The notes below the pieces were generated by a model. It searched no databases and was not told the origin of the DNA. It worked only from the letters and a program-made list of their open reading frames with translations. This document shows positions 34,237 to 43,231 of a stretch of 46,722 nt of DNA, one piece after another; within the stretch, counting starts at the first letter, position 1, and each line of letters starts with the position of its first letter. Source of the stretch: Mesorhizobium sp. WSM4313 (GTDB lineage: Bacteria; Pseudomonadota; Alphaproteobacteria; Rhizobiales; Rhizobiaceae). Location of the stretch: the NCBI RefSeq assembly GCF_002294725.1, contig NZ_NSFT01000025.1, positions 1 to 46,722 on the forward strand, given 5' to 3'. A program made the position numbers and the translations under genes.

Positions 34237-35040
34237 CTACTTTGACGACAATAGCCCTCGCCGGATAAAGTCGATGCTGGCGGCAAGTGCGCCTGCGAGA
34301 TCGTCCAGAGAATGGACTTCCTCGACCAGCTCGAATGAGAAAGGTCCCGCGTAGCCGCCATCCAGCAGCGCCTGAATCTGGCTGCCATTGTCGGAACCTG
34401 CAAGAAAGCGATCGGGGTAAATCCAGAAGGTCGGGTCGTTTACGCTTGAAATGTGCACCAGGCCGGTAAGCTCGCAGAACAGGCATGTCTCCCCGGCCAG
34501 GGTGTGGTGGAACGTGTCGTGCACGAGGCGAAAGACGGACTGGCCATCAACCGCGGCAACGGCCTCGGCCGCTTCCTTCTTTGATCGAAGCGAGCAGGTT
34601 CGGAAACCCAGCGGCTCGATGAGACCGATCAGACCCCGCGACTGGAGGATTGGCTTGATCTCGTTTAGAGCGAAACGAAGATTGTCCTGGCGCTCGCTAT
34701 TGGTGGGCCACGAGCTGCGGTTGGCCGGCACCAACACGAGCGTCTCCGCCCCGCACGCCGTCGCATAATCGGCGAGGTTGCTTGCCTCGGCCTGACGCGT
34801 TGGAGTCCAGTCGTTGAACCGCTGCAAGGCGTTGACAGAGATGATCGTGACGCCCGCTTCGGTAGCGGCCAACCGAACGTCCGCAGCCGGAATGCCGCGT
34901 GCGACAGGATTGCTGAAATGAGGGTAACGGATTTGGACGTCGGTCAGGCCTTGGTCACGGGCAAGCGCGAAAAGCGCACTGACGTCAAGGCGGGGCGCCG
35001 CCATGTGATCGAGTGCAAAGCGGGGCGATACCTGGCGCAT
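34237..35040 (-). CDS. IolI-like sugar/inosose isomerase (TIM barrel)
   Basis: A 267-residue xylose-isomerase-like TIM-barrel protein. It resembles IolI (2-keto-myo-inositol isomerase) in ISVNALQRFND, LIEPLGF (metal ligand Glu 142), LVHDTFHH (Asp 175, His 178), VHISSVND (His 196) and FSFELVEE (Glu 237). IolI interconverts inososes in inositol catabolism; other family members act on related ketoses. The ATG at 35040 has GGAAGGAAAG upstream and is preferred over one at 35118. It follows fixV, but the dyad motif at 35151-35203 suggests its own promoter. Confidence 0.75.
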   Translation of the reverse strand: MRQVSPRFALDHMAAPRLDVSALFALARDQGLTDVQIRYPHFSNPVARGIPAADVRLAATEAGVTIISVNALQRFNDWTPTRQAEASNLADYATACGAETLVLVPANRSSWPTNSERQDNLRFALNEIKPILQSRGLIGLIEPLGFRTCSLRSKKEAAEAVAAVDGQSVFRLVHDTFHHTLAGETCLFCELTGLVHISSVNDPTFWIYPDRFLAGSDNGSQIQALLDGGYAGPFSFELVEEVHSLDDLAGALAASIDFIRRGLLSSK

Positions 35041-35150
35041 TGCTTGACTTTCCTTCCATGAAGCGCGGCTGCCATTTCGGCATCCGGCTTCTTTCAAGAC
35101 GGAACCACGCCGGTTCACAGATCGGACAGAGACGGCCGAGTCAATCGAGC

Positions 35151-35203
35151 TTTCCTTTCATCGGTGAAAGGAAAATGGGCGCTCATGATAGAAATCCATC
35201 AAG
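35151..35203 (-). promoter_or_regulatory. candidate FixV operator upstream of the IolI-like gene (two dyads)
   Basis: TTTCCTTTCA / TGAAAGGAAA with loop TCGG (35151-35174) is a perfect 10-base inverted repeat. An imperfect palindrome (TGATAGAAATCCATCA core, 35184-35203) follows, centre to centre 31 bases. It matches the pair upstream of nifA. It begins two bases before the fixV stop, in the fixV-iolI gap. Confidence 0.7.
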
Positions 35204-35204
35204 G

Positions 35205-36266
35205 TCAAATATTTTCCGGAAGATAAATGTCGAACGGCAGAAATGTCTGCCCCGGGCTCTCCGCGACGCCGGCTTTGATGGCCCGCTCCATTGCCATTAT
35301 CAGCTCCTGGCAAAGTCGGCGCATTGGCGTGCCGACCGCCATCGTCAAGATGTCATCCGCAAGCGCCCCACGTGACTGCGGCGTCATTTCACTCACGATC
35401 GCGACGAGATCCTGACCGCTCCCCTCTTCTCGGAGCGCGGAAATTGCCCCCTCTATCCCCCCGCCGGCCATATAGAAGCCGACGAGCTCTGGTTCCCGCT
35501 GCATAAGATCCAGCAATTTTTCGTAAGTGAGCTGCCGTTCATCAAGGTTCACGAGCGCATCAAGCACCTCGAATTTTGGCGCGTTCTCACGAAAATACGC
35601 ACGAAAGGCCGTTTCCCGCGTCGCATGCGCCTGGAAGCGATGGCTTCCGACAAACACCGCCACCTTGCCGGGCCGTTTTGCGGCCTTGGAAAACACCCAA
35701 GCGGCAGTCCGTCCGACCTTGCTGTTGTTGAGGCCGATGTAGCCCTCGCGCACGCCATCGGCGAAGTCGGATAGCAGCGAAAATACCGGGATACCTTTCG
35801 CCTTGAGCTCCTCGACTGATGCTGTGATTTTCGGGTGATCGGCCGCCACCATGGCGATCGCCTGGCAGCGGCTCCCAAGGTCCTTAAGAAGCGGGAGCAG
35901 GTCACGCGGCAAATGTGACTGCGCGAACTCGATGATCGGAAGGCCGTGGAAGGATTTAGCCATACTGACCGACTCTTCGATCTTGCGAGCGAAATCTTGG
36001 TAGAAATCGTGGGTAGGTTTTCTCAAGATGAAGCCCAGCTTGTAGTGCGGCAGGTGCTGCTGCAAGCGCTGTTTGATGAGACCGGCAGCATGATAGCCGA
36101 TCGCGTGCGCGGCCGCATGGACCCGCTGGGCGGTCTCCTCTCGCACCGGAAGGCGGACGTTCAGAACCCGATCGACTGTTGCTACGCTGACTCCGGCTTC
36201 GCGGGCGAGATCGGCTATTGTGACGCGCTTTCCCCTAGCGATTCTGATCGGCCGGTCCTCCATCAT
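35205..36266 (-). CDS. fixV: FixV, LacI/GalR-family regulator
   Basis: A 353-residue LacI/GalR regulator. HTH: VTIADLAREAGVSVATVDRVLNVR near residues 15-38. The periplasmic-binding-protein-like effector domain follows (KLGFILRKPTHDFYQDFARKIEE, MVAADHPKI, GYIGLNNSKVGRTAAW, VAVFVGSHRFQAHATRETAFRAYF). The M at 36266 is chosen because it places the HTH close to the N-terminus; an earlier start at 36359 is possible. In M. loti R7A the LacI/GalR protein FixV activates nifA2, possibly in response to an inositol derivative. Here an IolI-like gene sits next to it, which fits. Confidence 0.82.
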   Translation of the reverse strand: MMEDRPIRIARGKRVTIADLAREAGVSVATVDRVLNVRLPVREETAQRVHAAAHAIGYHAAGLIKQRLQQHLPHYKLGFILRKPTHDFYQDFARKIEESVSMAKSFHGLPIIEFAQSHLPRDLLPLLKDLGSRCQAIAMVAADHPKITASVEELKAKGIPVFSLLSDFADGVREGYIGLNNSKVGRTAAWVFSKAAKRPGKVAVFVGSHRFQAHATRETAFRAYFRENAPKFEVLDALVNLDERQLTYEKLLDLMQREPELVGFYMAGGGIEGAISALREEGSGQDLVAIVSEMTPQSRGALADDILTMAVGTPMRRLCQELIMAMERAIKAGVAESPGQTFLPFDIYLPENI

Positions 36267-36541
36267 CCGGTGCGCTCCCGCGACGGCTTGGGGCGGCAAG
36301 CTGAAATAGTTCCCCCACCCCGCGGATAGCGCATTCGACGAACAGCGCTCCATGCGCACCCAGATGAGTCTCCGTGAACCGTTCGTTTGCTTAGGGGCTT
36401 CATGGTGTTGTATTACTCACTGCGTTAGTACTCTATTTCCAGCGCTCTTTGGAGGCTGGCAATTCGACTGTTGTGTCAAGGCCGCTACTTACACGTCGCG
36501 CTGTTGCGATCTTGCTTGCGGGGAGCCAGTTTGATGTAACC

Positions 36542-37828
36542 CTAACCGCGGAAAGCGGTTTCCATCCGTGACTGGTCCAATTCGCCTTCCCAGCGAGCGA
36601 CAACGAGCGATGCCACCGCATTACCGACTAAATTCGTCAGCGCGCGGCATTCCGACATGAAGCGGTCCACGCCAAGAATTAGAGCCATTCCGGCAACGGG
36701 AACACTCGGCACGACAGAGAGAGTAGCGGCCAATGTGATGAAGCCGGCGCCGGTGACGCCTGCCGCACCCTTCGAGGAAAGCATCGCAATTAGCAGCAGG
36801 AGGATCTGATCGGCAATTGACAAATCTGTGTTCGTCGCCTGGGCGATGAAGAGGGCGGCGATCGTCATGTAGATATTGGTACCGTCCAGATTGAATGAGT
36901 ATCCAGTAGGGATGACGAGACTTACGACCGAACGGGCGGCGCCGGCCTTCTCCATCTTCTCCATTAGCGAGGGCAGCGCGGCCTCCGAGGAGGACGTTGC
37001 CAGGACAAGCAGCAGCTCGTCCTTGATGTAGCGGACGAGAGAAAAGATCGAGAAGCCGTTGTAGCGGCAGACCGCGCCGAGAACCCCGAACACGAAGAGG
37101 AAGGCGGTAAGATAGAACGTCGCGACCAGTATCGCGAGGTTGGCCACCGAACCGATTCCGTATTTGCCGATCGTAAAGGCCATTGCGCCGAAGGCGCCGA
37201 TGGGTGCAGCCTTCATCAGAATGCCGACGAGCTTAAAAATGGGGGCGGTAAGCGCCTGGAGAAAGGTAACGACCGGCCTGCTCGTCTCTCCGGTCATCGC
37301 CAAAGCAATGCCGAACAGGACCGAGAAGAACAGGACTTGCAGGATGTCGCCTTCCGCGAAGGCACTGGCAATCGTTGACGGGATGATGTTCATCAGGAAG
37401 CTGGTCACGGACTGCTCGTGAGCCGTGGCCACATAGCCCTTAACGGCTTGGACATCGAGCGAGGCCGGATCGATGTTGAGGCCGGCGCCAGGTTGAACGA
37501 TATTCGCGACAATCAGTCCGACAACGAGTGCAAGTGTCGAGAAGGTGAGGAAATAAACCATCGCCTTGGCGGCAACTCGGCCGACCTTCTGCAGATCGCT
37601 CATGCCGGCAATGCCGGTCGCAATTGTCAGGAAGATGACAGGTGCGATAATCATCTTGACGACTTTGATGAAGGCATCGCCGAGCGGCTTCAGGCTCTGG
37701 CCGGTTTCCGGATAGAGGTAGCCAATTGCGGCTCCCAGGACTATGGCGGCAAGCACCTGCACGTAGGTCCGGGCAAAATGGGGCTTGCGGGGCGCTGCGA
37801 TCGCGCGGGGGACTCTTGGAACCAACAC
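36542..37828 (-). CDS. dctA: DctA, C4-dicarboxylate transporter
   Basis: A 428-residue DAACS symporter of the inner membrane. Typical segments are GYLYPETGQSLKPLGDAFIKVVKMIIAPVIFLT, the serine-rich ATSSSEAALP, the helix YSFNLDGTNIYMTIAALFIAQA, and the end GVDRFMSECRALTNLVGNAVASLVVARWE. It imports succinate, malate and fumarate, the carbon source of bacteroids. Start is GTG with AGGGAGAGAG upstream. A sigma-54 promoter lies 86 bases upstream. The regulators dctB and dctD are not in the window. Confidence 0.95.
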   Translation of the reverse strand: MLVPRVPRAIAAPRKPHFARTYVQVLAAIVLGAAIGYLYPETGQSLKPLGDAFIKVVKMIIAPVIFLTIATGIAGMSDLQKVGRVAAKAMVYFLTFSTLALVVGLIVANIVQPGAGLNIDPASLDVQAVKGYVATAHEQSVTSFLMNIIPSTIASAFAEGDILQVLFFSVLFGIALAMTGETSRPVVTFLQALTAPIFKLVGILMKAAPIGAFGAMAFTIGKYGIGSVANLAILVATFYLTAFLFVFGVLGAVCRYNGFSIFSLVRYIKDELLLVLATSSSEAALPSLMEKMEKAGAARSVVSLVIPTGYSFNLDGTNIYMTIAALFIAQATNTDLSIADQILLLLIAMLSSKGAAGVTGAGFITLAATLSVVPSVPVAGMALILGVDRFMSECRALTNLVGNAVASLVVARWEGELDQSRMETAFRG

Positions 37829-37913
37829 CGTTTCTCTCTCCCTGACCGGATCGGGGTGGGGGCTCCTCCTTCTCCCATGCTGCGCTCCGGTCGAGCGCTG
37901 CTGTCATCTCGGA

Positions 37914-37928
37914 GCAAGCGCCGTGCCA
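37914..37928 (-). promoter_or_regulatory. sigma-54 (-24/-12) promoter of dctA
   Basis: Minus strand TGGCACGGCGCTTGC is a perfect -24/-12 match. Confidence 0.85.
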
Positions 37929-38121
37929 ACTGGAGGCCTGTCCCGTCCAGCGAGATTGGTGCGGGTTGCGCACTGGAACCCTCCACCTTTGCCGGAATTT
38001 GCACTCAAGGCTCGCCAAAGATCGCGTCTGAAGAAGTGCTTCGCCAGAGAGGGAATTGACCAGGTCGCCTTGCGGCCGTGTCTTTGATGTCTGCCGCAGA
38101 TCGACTGCCGGCCGATATCTC

Positions 38122-38159
38122 TGTCGTCTTGGTGACTTTGGTTTGTCAGTTTTGCGACG
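38122..38159 (-). promoter_or_regulatory. two imperfect NifA-type sites upstream of dctA
   Basis: TGT-N10-ACT (38122-38137) and TGT-N10-ACG (38144-38159), each one base from consensus and 22 bases apart, about two helical turns. They could bind NifA; DctD sites are the alternative. Confidence 0.4.
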
Positions 38160-38217
38160 GAATGCGCGCAAACTGCAGGATATCCTACACGCCCATCAGA
38201 GCACGCGGTACAAGCGA

Positions 38218-38979
38218 TTAAGCGTAGGAGCGCATTGAATCTCCGAGGTCAAAAAATCTTGAATAAGGTCCCCGTGCGAAGTGAATCCGCAACTCGTCAA
38301 AGTTCTCCACCGTTTGATCCAGCGGTCGCGTTTCCTGGCGCTGCAGGATGGCGTTATCTGATGGCTCAAGCGCTGGAACGCCCAGGAAATCCCAAACCGC
38401 TCCCAGGCATTGGGCAGGTTCGTGAAGTAGGCTCTCGTATTCCATTACAAGCAGGTTGGTCGACGTGAAGGAGTCCATAACGCGAGCGTGAAAATCGTCG
38501 GCGGCTTTGAAATAAGCCTCACAGTCGGCGATTGACAACCTGACGCTCGGTGGCCGAGCGGTATCGTTGTCCCAGCTGAACTTCAGCCAGTGACCGCTTT
38601 CCCTGGCCTGCACAAAGGATCGGAGCGATTCCAATACGTTTCGGCGAACAACAAGGATGACCTTGAGTGCTGGCCAACGAGCCAGTTCCGCAAAGAATGC
38701 GGGACGCTCGCGAAACTGAGGTTCATTGATCTTGCATCCAAGATGCGTCACATTCTTGTAGTCGCGCATAGGGCAGCGCACATAGGCAAGCTCAAGAAGC
38801 TCGCGATCCGTGCCTAGCAGGCGATCAGTGCTGGGCCAATTGGGATCATATTCGTTTAGCAACTCACCGTTACTCAAAACGGTCGGATGCTCGTTTAGCA
38901 ATTCTTCTAAATAGTGTGTTCCGGTCCTTGGCATAGCAAGGATCACAAAAGGCTCAAGAGTTGCTTCGTTGTGGGTCAT
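38218..38979 (-). CDS. nodH: NodH, Nod factor sulfotransferase
   Basis: A 253-residue sulfotransferase closely resembling Sinorhizobium NodH. The PAPS 5'-phosphosulphate loop MPRTGTHYLEELLNEHP is near the start; NGELLNEYDPNWPSTDRLL, VTHLGCKINEPQFRERPAFF, VRRNVLESLRSFVQARES and RRQETRPLDQTVENFDELR are NodH-like. It sulphates O-6 of the reducing sugar of Nod factors, using PAPS. The ATG at 38979 matches the family start; a TTG at 38994 is possible. It follows nodJ by about 280 bases. nodPQ (PAPS supply) is not in the window. Confidence 0.92.
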   Translation of the reverse strand: MTHNEATLEPFVILAMPRTGTHYLEELLNEHPTVLSNGELLNEYDPNWPSTDRLLGTDRELLELAYVRCPMRDYKNVTHLGCKINEPQFRERPAFFAELARWPALKVILVVRRNVLESLRSFVQARESGHWLKFSWDNDTARPPSVRLSIADCEAYFKAADDFHARVMDSFTSTNLLVMEYESLLHEPAQCLGAVWDFLGVPALEPSDNAILQRQETRPLDQTVENFDELRIHFARGPYSRFFDLGDSMRSYA

Positions 38980-39262
38980 TGCATGTGTATCCAACTAAAT
39001 AATGGCCGCGACGGTCTGTGGACGCGCACAAGAAGCTTGGCTGCTATCGATTGAACGCTCCGGGTGGGTCCGCGCCTCACCATCCAGCCTGTTCTTCGAG
39101 GTGTGGTCGCGAAGCTGGGCGGGTGCCTGCAGCGGCTGGGTGGCGCCCGGCTTCGGCGTTGTACCACTCGCGATTCCTAGCATACGCATGCCTCCGGGCC
39201 GCTGTGGGCAGTTTGCATCCGGCATTGCGGACCTCCTTCTGGTTAATGGGTGTAAGCAAGCG
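38980..39262. other. gene-free gap nodJ-nodH
   Basis: No coding family seen. Contains two short repeats of GC-rich sequence but no clear nod box. Confidence 0.4.
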
Positions 39263-40051
39263 TCAACGCATTAGTCGTCGATGAAACAGTCCAGCCGACA
39301 GAAAAAAAGGCAATACAGCGAACATGCAAAGTGCGCCTATATGCAGCCCTACATTGTCGCCCAGGCGGCCGAGCATCACCGGACGGATTAGCTCGATAGA
39401 ATTCGCCAGGGGCGAGAAGGCCGCAATCTGCTGAAACACTCCTGGCAATTGGCCGACTGGAAAAACCGCGCCCGAAAGGAACAGCATGGGTGTGATGACA
39501 AGCGTCTGATAGAAAATAAAATAGTGATAACTGGGCGCGAGCGCGATGACGAGCATGGCCAGGCTCGCAAAGGCGAATCCGGTGAGAGCGACGACCGGTA
39601 GCACGTAGAGAACCGACGTCCACGCGGCATAACCTAGCGCGGCCGCAACAATCGCAATTGTCGTACCGGCCAGAAAAGCCTTTGTGGCTGCCCAGGTCAA
39701 TTCACCGAGAACGATGTCGCCGAGGGTAAGTTGTGTGTGCAGGATTGCTTCCCAAGTGCCCTGATCGCGCATTCGACCGAAAACCGCGTAAATTGTTTCG
39801 AAGGTTGATGCTGTCATCGCGCTCGTCGCAACCATGCCGGCTGCCAGAAAGGCGATGTAGGATGCACCTTCGATGCGGCCTACCAACAGTCCAAGGCCAG
39901 TGCCGAGCCCGAAAAGGTAAATCATCGGATCAGCAAGGGTGCCGAGCATTGAAGCAAATGCCACCTTCTTCCATGCCAGATGATTGCGGCGCCACACCGC
40001 CATCCAGTTCCAGGCGTTGGCGGGTAGAGCGGCCGCAAAACGTTCACCCAT
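39263..40051 (-). CDS. nodJ: NodJ, Nod factor exporter permease
   Basis: A 262-residue ABC-2 type membrane protein with about six hydrophobic segments (WRRNHLAWKKVAFASMLGTLADPMIYLFGLG at the start). With NodI it exports lipochitooligosaccharides. It starts four bases after nodI. Confidence 0.94.
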   Translation of the reverse strand: MGERFAAALPANAWNWMAVWRRNHLAWKKVAFASMLGTLADPMIYLFGLGTGLGLLVGRIEGASYIAFLAAGMVATSAMTASTFETIYAVFGRMRDQGTWEAILHTQLTLGDIVLGELTWAATKAFLAGTTIAIVAAALGYAAWTSVLYVLPVVALTGFAFASLAMLVIALAPSYHYFIFYQTLVITPMLFLSGAVFPVGQLPGVFQQIAAFSPLANSIELIRPVMLGRLGDNVGLHIGALCMFAVLPFFLSAGLFHRRLMR

Positions 40052-40054
40052 TGC

Positions 40055-40969
40055 TCACTTCTCCATCTCACGTCCGGTTAACCGCAAGAAAACGTCCTCC
40101 AGACTGGGTGGACGCTCTAGAATACGCAGACCCGCTCGACCGCGAAGCTGGATGCGCACATCCTCCGGCTCAGGCGCATAGCAAAAGAGCGTCTCGCCGC
40201 TTACCTCGACACGCTGAACGTACGGTCTGATCAGCGAAATCAGCTCCTGTGGATTACCGCCGAAGATCTCGATCACGTTGCACCCAATGTACTCGTCGAT
40301 CAGCGCATGAGGACTGCCCTCGGCGATCTTGCGTCCCCGCTCGAGAACACACAGCCGATCACAAAGCCGCTCAGCCTCTTCCATGAAATGGGTGGTCAAA
40401 ATGATCGTTTTTCCGCTCGCCAGCAGGAAACGAAGTCGCTCCCAGATCAGATGGCGGGCATGCGGGTCGAGGCCGGTCGTGGGCTCATCCATCACAAGCA
40501 ACTGGGGGTCGTTGATCAGAGCACGTGCCAGCGTCAGGCGCCGCTTCATCCCGCCGGATAGCAGGCCGACACGTGAATCCGCCTTGCTCTCAAGGCGAGC
40601 GAACTCGAGCAGCCGTGGGATGACGGCGTTGATCTCTCTTGTACTCATGCCGAAGTAGCGCCCGAACACCAACAGGTTCTCACGTACCGTAAATTCCAGG
40701 TCGAGATTGTCGAACTGCGGGACCACGCCTATGCCCTTGCGGGCCAAGCGGCTGCGTGCCGGCACTGGTAGACCGAGGACTGTTATATCACCCGCGTCAG
40801 GCCGGGTCATACCGAGGAGCATACGCGCAATCGTGCTCTTGCCTGCGCCGTTAGGCCCCAGCAGACCGAAGCACTCTCCCGATGCAACGGTGAAGGACAG
40901 CCCGTCCACAACGAGCTTGTTTCCGAATAATTTGGTTACGCCGGTAAGGTCGATTGCTACATTGGACAT
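40055..40969 (-). CDS. nodI: NodI, Nod factor exporter ATPase
   Basis: A 304-residue ABC ATPase: Walker A GPNGAGKST (38-46), signature LSGGMKRRL, Walker B LLVMDEPTTGLD. Partner of NodJ. Confidence 0.95.
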   Translation of the reverse strand: MSNVAIDLTGVTKLFGNKLVVDGLSFTVASGECFGLLGPNGAGKSTIARMLLGMTRPDAGDITVLGLPVPARSRLARKGIGVVPQFDNLDLEFTVRENLLVFGRYFGMSTREINAVIPRLLEFARLESKADSRVGLLSGGMKRRLTLARALINDPQLLVMDEPTTGLDPHARHLIWERLRFLLASGKTIILTTHFMEEAERLCDRLCVLERGRKIAEGSPHALIDEYIGCNVIEIFGGNPQELISLIRPYVQRVEVSGETLFCYAPEPEDVRIQLRGRAGLRILERPPSLEDVFLRLTGREMEK

Positions 40970-41230
40970 GCGTCTATCTCAAGCGGAATGAGTCCGATTG
41001 GCCACCGGCAGCTTACTTGCGAATTCTGGTTCAGAGCAGGCCACCGCCTTGAGATGACACCTTTGGAAAGTCGCGGCCGGAGCGACGTGTGTATCGCTTC
41101 CGCCAAAGAATAACGTCAAGATGCCACGTGTCGCTTCCACATAGTCCCCGTTCTGACCATAGGTAACTCGACAAGCTTCACCCCGTGTCGACTGACACAA
41201 CTTACTCGGTCACTCGGCGCTGCAAGGCCG
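40970..41230. other. gap nodC-nodI
   Basis: About 260 bases without a recognisable gene inside the nod operon. No nod box. Confidence 0.45.
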
Positions 41231-42556
41231 TCAGACTTCACTAGCTGTGAGCGAAAGATCTGCAGTATGAAGTGACTCCGCAATTCCAGAATTGCCCGCA
41301 GCATTTGCTCCGCCAAGCGGCATCGCGCTTGTGATTTCCTTTGTGCTGCTGTTGGGCAGGGGAACACTTTTACGCGACAGCCAATCGCTATTGCTCAATG
41401 TACACAGGGCGTAAGCCTTCAAGGGGATCAACAGGAATATCCTGATTAACGCGTGCATTGAATAGCCGATGAATCGAAGCTGCCGAGTGCGGAAAGATAA
41501 CACCGTAGATCTGATTATGGTCATCGTGACAATAGCCAGCACCGTCCACCAATTTACTGTATGTGAAAATAGTAACTCACCGAGCGCCGTTACTACCGCG
41601 ATGCCGAGCAACAATGGGCCGAGATTCTCTCCCATCACATCCAAAGTTAGATAGCGATCCAGGCCACGCAGTAGACCTCGCGCAAGCATCGTGTCCCGGA
41701 AAGTGCTTCGTGCCCAGCGGAGTTGTTGGCGCAAATAAGGTCCCATCTTGTCCGGAACGACTGTCGCCGCGACGGCACCTGGAACGTACTCGGTTCGAAA
41801 GCCTGCTTTCAGCATGAGGATCGTAAGATGACGGTCTTCACCGAAGTCGCTTGGTTTCCCCCTGAACAGCTGCGTCTCGTATTGATCCAGCAGAGAAAGG
41901 AGACAAGACCGGCGGTACATTGCACATGGGCCGCAGCAGCACATGACCGCACCAAAGCGACCTTGCGCCGCGCGCTCCTCATTGCAAGCCAGCCAGTATT
42001 CCATATCGATCAATCGGGTCAACCAAGTGTCGCTGCGGTTGTATGCCGTCAGCTGGCCCATGGCCGCTCCGACCATGGAATCCCGCATTTTTACTGCAAG
42101 CTTCGTGATGACGTCGGACGCAAGTGTCGTGTCAGAGTCGACGCTGAGCACGAAATCTCCAGATGAGCGGCGGATGGCGGCGATCTGCGCCTTGCGTTTG
42201 CCAACATTTTCGCGGAGCAGAATGAAATTGAATCTCGGGTCGCCCTCGTAGGCGTGATGTACCGGGATGACGGCATTACGATTTCCAGAACCGTCGTCAA
42301 CCAGATAGACCTGAAATGTTCCGGAGTAATCTTGATTTGCAATGGAAGCTAAACACGCCGCGAGTGTGCGCGGGTCCTCATTGTAGCAGGGGATAATGAC
42401 ATCCACGCTCGGCCAACGGTCGGATCCGAACAAGCTTTCCGACGGCGGCGTAACATTTTCCGGTTGGGAGTAGACCGCTTGCATGCCTCTGTAAACAGTC
42501 GAGAGCACCGCATAAGACGAAACGGCAACAGTACTGGCTGTGGTGAGAAGGTCCAT
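41231..42556 (-). CDS. nodC: NodC, chitooligosaccharide synthase
   Basis: A 441-residue GT2 processive glycosyltransferase. An N-terminal membrane segment, VDVIIPCYNEDP, the DSD motif in LSVDSDTTL, and QLRWARSTFRD (QxxRW) are present; C-terminal membrane helices follow. It polymerises GlcNAc to the Nod factor backbone in the inner membrane. Confidence 0.95.
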   Translation of the reverse strand: MDLLTTASTVAVSSYAVLSTVYRGMQAVYSQPENVTPPSESLFGSDRWPSVDVIIPCYNEDPRTLAACLASIANQDYSGTFQVYLVDDGSGNRNAVIPVHHAYEGDPRFNFILLRENVGKRKAQIAAIRRSSGDFVLSVDSDTTLASDVITKLAVKMRDSMVGAAMGQLTAYNRSDTWLTRLIDMEYWLACNEERAAQGRFGAVMCCCGPCAMYRRSCLLSLLDQYETQLFRGKPSDFGEDRHLTILMLKAGFRTEYVPGAVAATVVPDKMGPYLRQQLRWARSTFRDTMLARGLLRGLDRYLTLDVMGENLGPLLLGIAVVTALGELLFSHTVNWWTVLAIVTMTIIRSTVLSFRTRQLRFIGYSMHALIRIFLLIPLKAYALCTLSNSDWLSRKSVPLPNSSTKEITSAMPLGGANAAGNSGIAESLHTADLSLTASEV

Positions 42557-42571
42557 AGGATCTCTGTTTGT

Positions 42572-43231
42572 TCAGGGATGTTGAGGAAGTGATCGGATTA
42601 CAAATCCGCGGCCGTGCAATTCTGGAATTAGGCGTGACAACGCTGTCACCGTCTGGTCGCGCAGACTGGCTTGATTGCCTGGTTGCAATTCGTCGGGAGC
42701 GCACCCGTCGTGCAACAGCACGATTGCGCCCGGCCGGATATCGGCGAGCACTCTGTCGACGATGGCGTCAACGCCGGGGCGAGACCAGTCGCGTGGATCA
42801 ATGGACCAATGGACGGGCGCCAATGCCTCACCCGCTAATGCAGCGATTACTTCTTCGGTCCAGATGCCATAGGGTGCACGAAAGTACCGAACCATGGCCT
42901 GCGGGCAAGCCATCCCTATGACTCTGTTTGCCTCAACTATCTGGCAGTCGACTTCGACGGACCCGCATTTAGCTAGGTCCGGATGAGTCATCGTGTGGTT
43001 GGCTATACCGTGGCCGTCTGTAATAATTCGGCGAACGAGTTCCGGCTCGTCGGCCGCGTAGGCCCCAACAACGAAGAAGGTCGCCGGCACCTGATGTTGC
43101 GCCAGCACATTGAGTATCTGCGGTGTGAAAAATGAATTGGGACCGTCGTCAAACGTCAGATAGACGCTGCGCTCTGCAATGCGATCGGCATTGTCACTCT
43201 GCCCTTCGCATATGTAGTCCAGAGGCTTCAT
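42572..43231 (-). CDS. nodB: NodB, chitooligosaccharide deacetylase
   Basis: A 219-residue CE4 deacetylase: TFDDGPN (catalytic Asp pair), HTMTHP (metal His), RAPYGIW, and LLHDG near the end. It removes the acetyl group from the non-reducing GlcNAc. The ATG at 43231 overlaps the nodA stop (ATGA), the usual nodA-nodB junction; nodC follows after 15 bases. Confidence 0.95.
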   Translation of the reverse strand: MKPLDYICEGQSDNADRIAERSVYLTFDDGPNSFFTPQILNVLAQHQVPATFFVVGAYAADEPELVRRIITDGHGIANHTMTHPDLAKCGSVEVDCQIVEANRVIGMACPQAMVRYFRAPYGIWTEEVIAALAGEALAPVHWSIDPRDWSRPGVDAIVDRVLADIRPGAIVLLHDGCAPDELQPGNQASLRDQTVTALSRLIPELHGRGFVIRSLPQHP

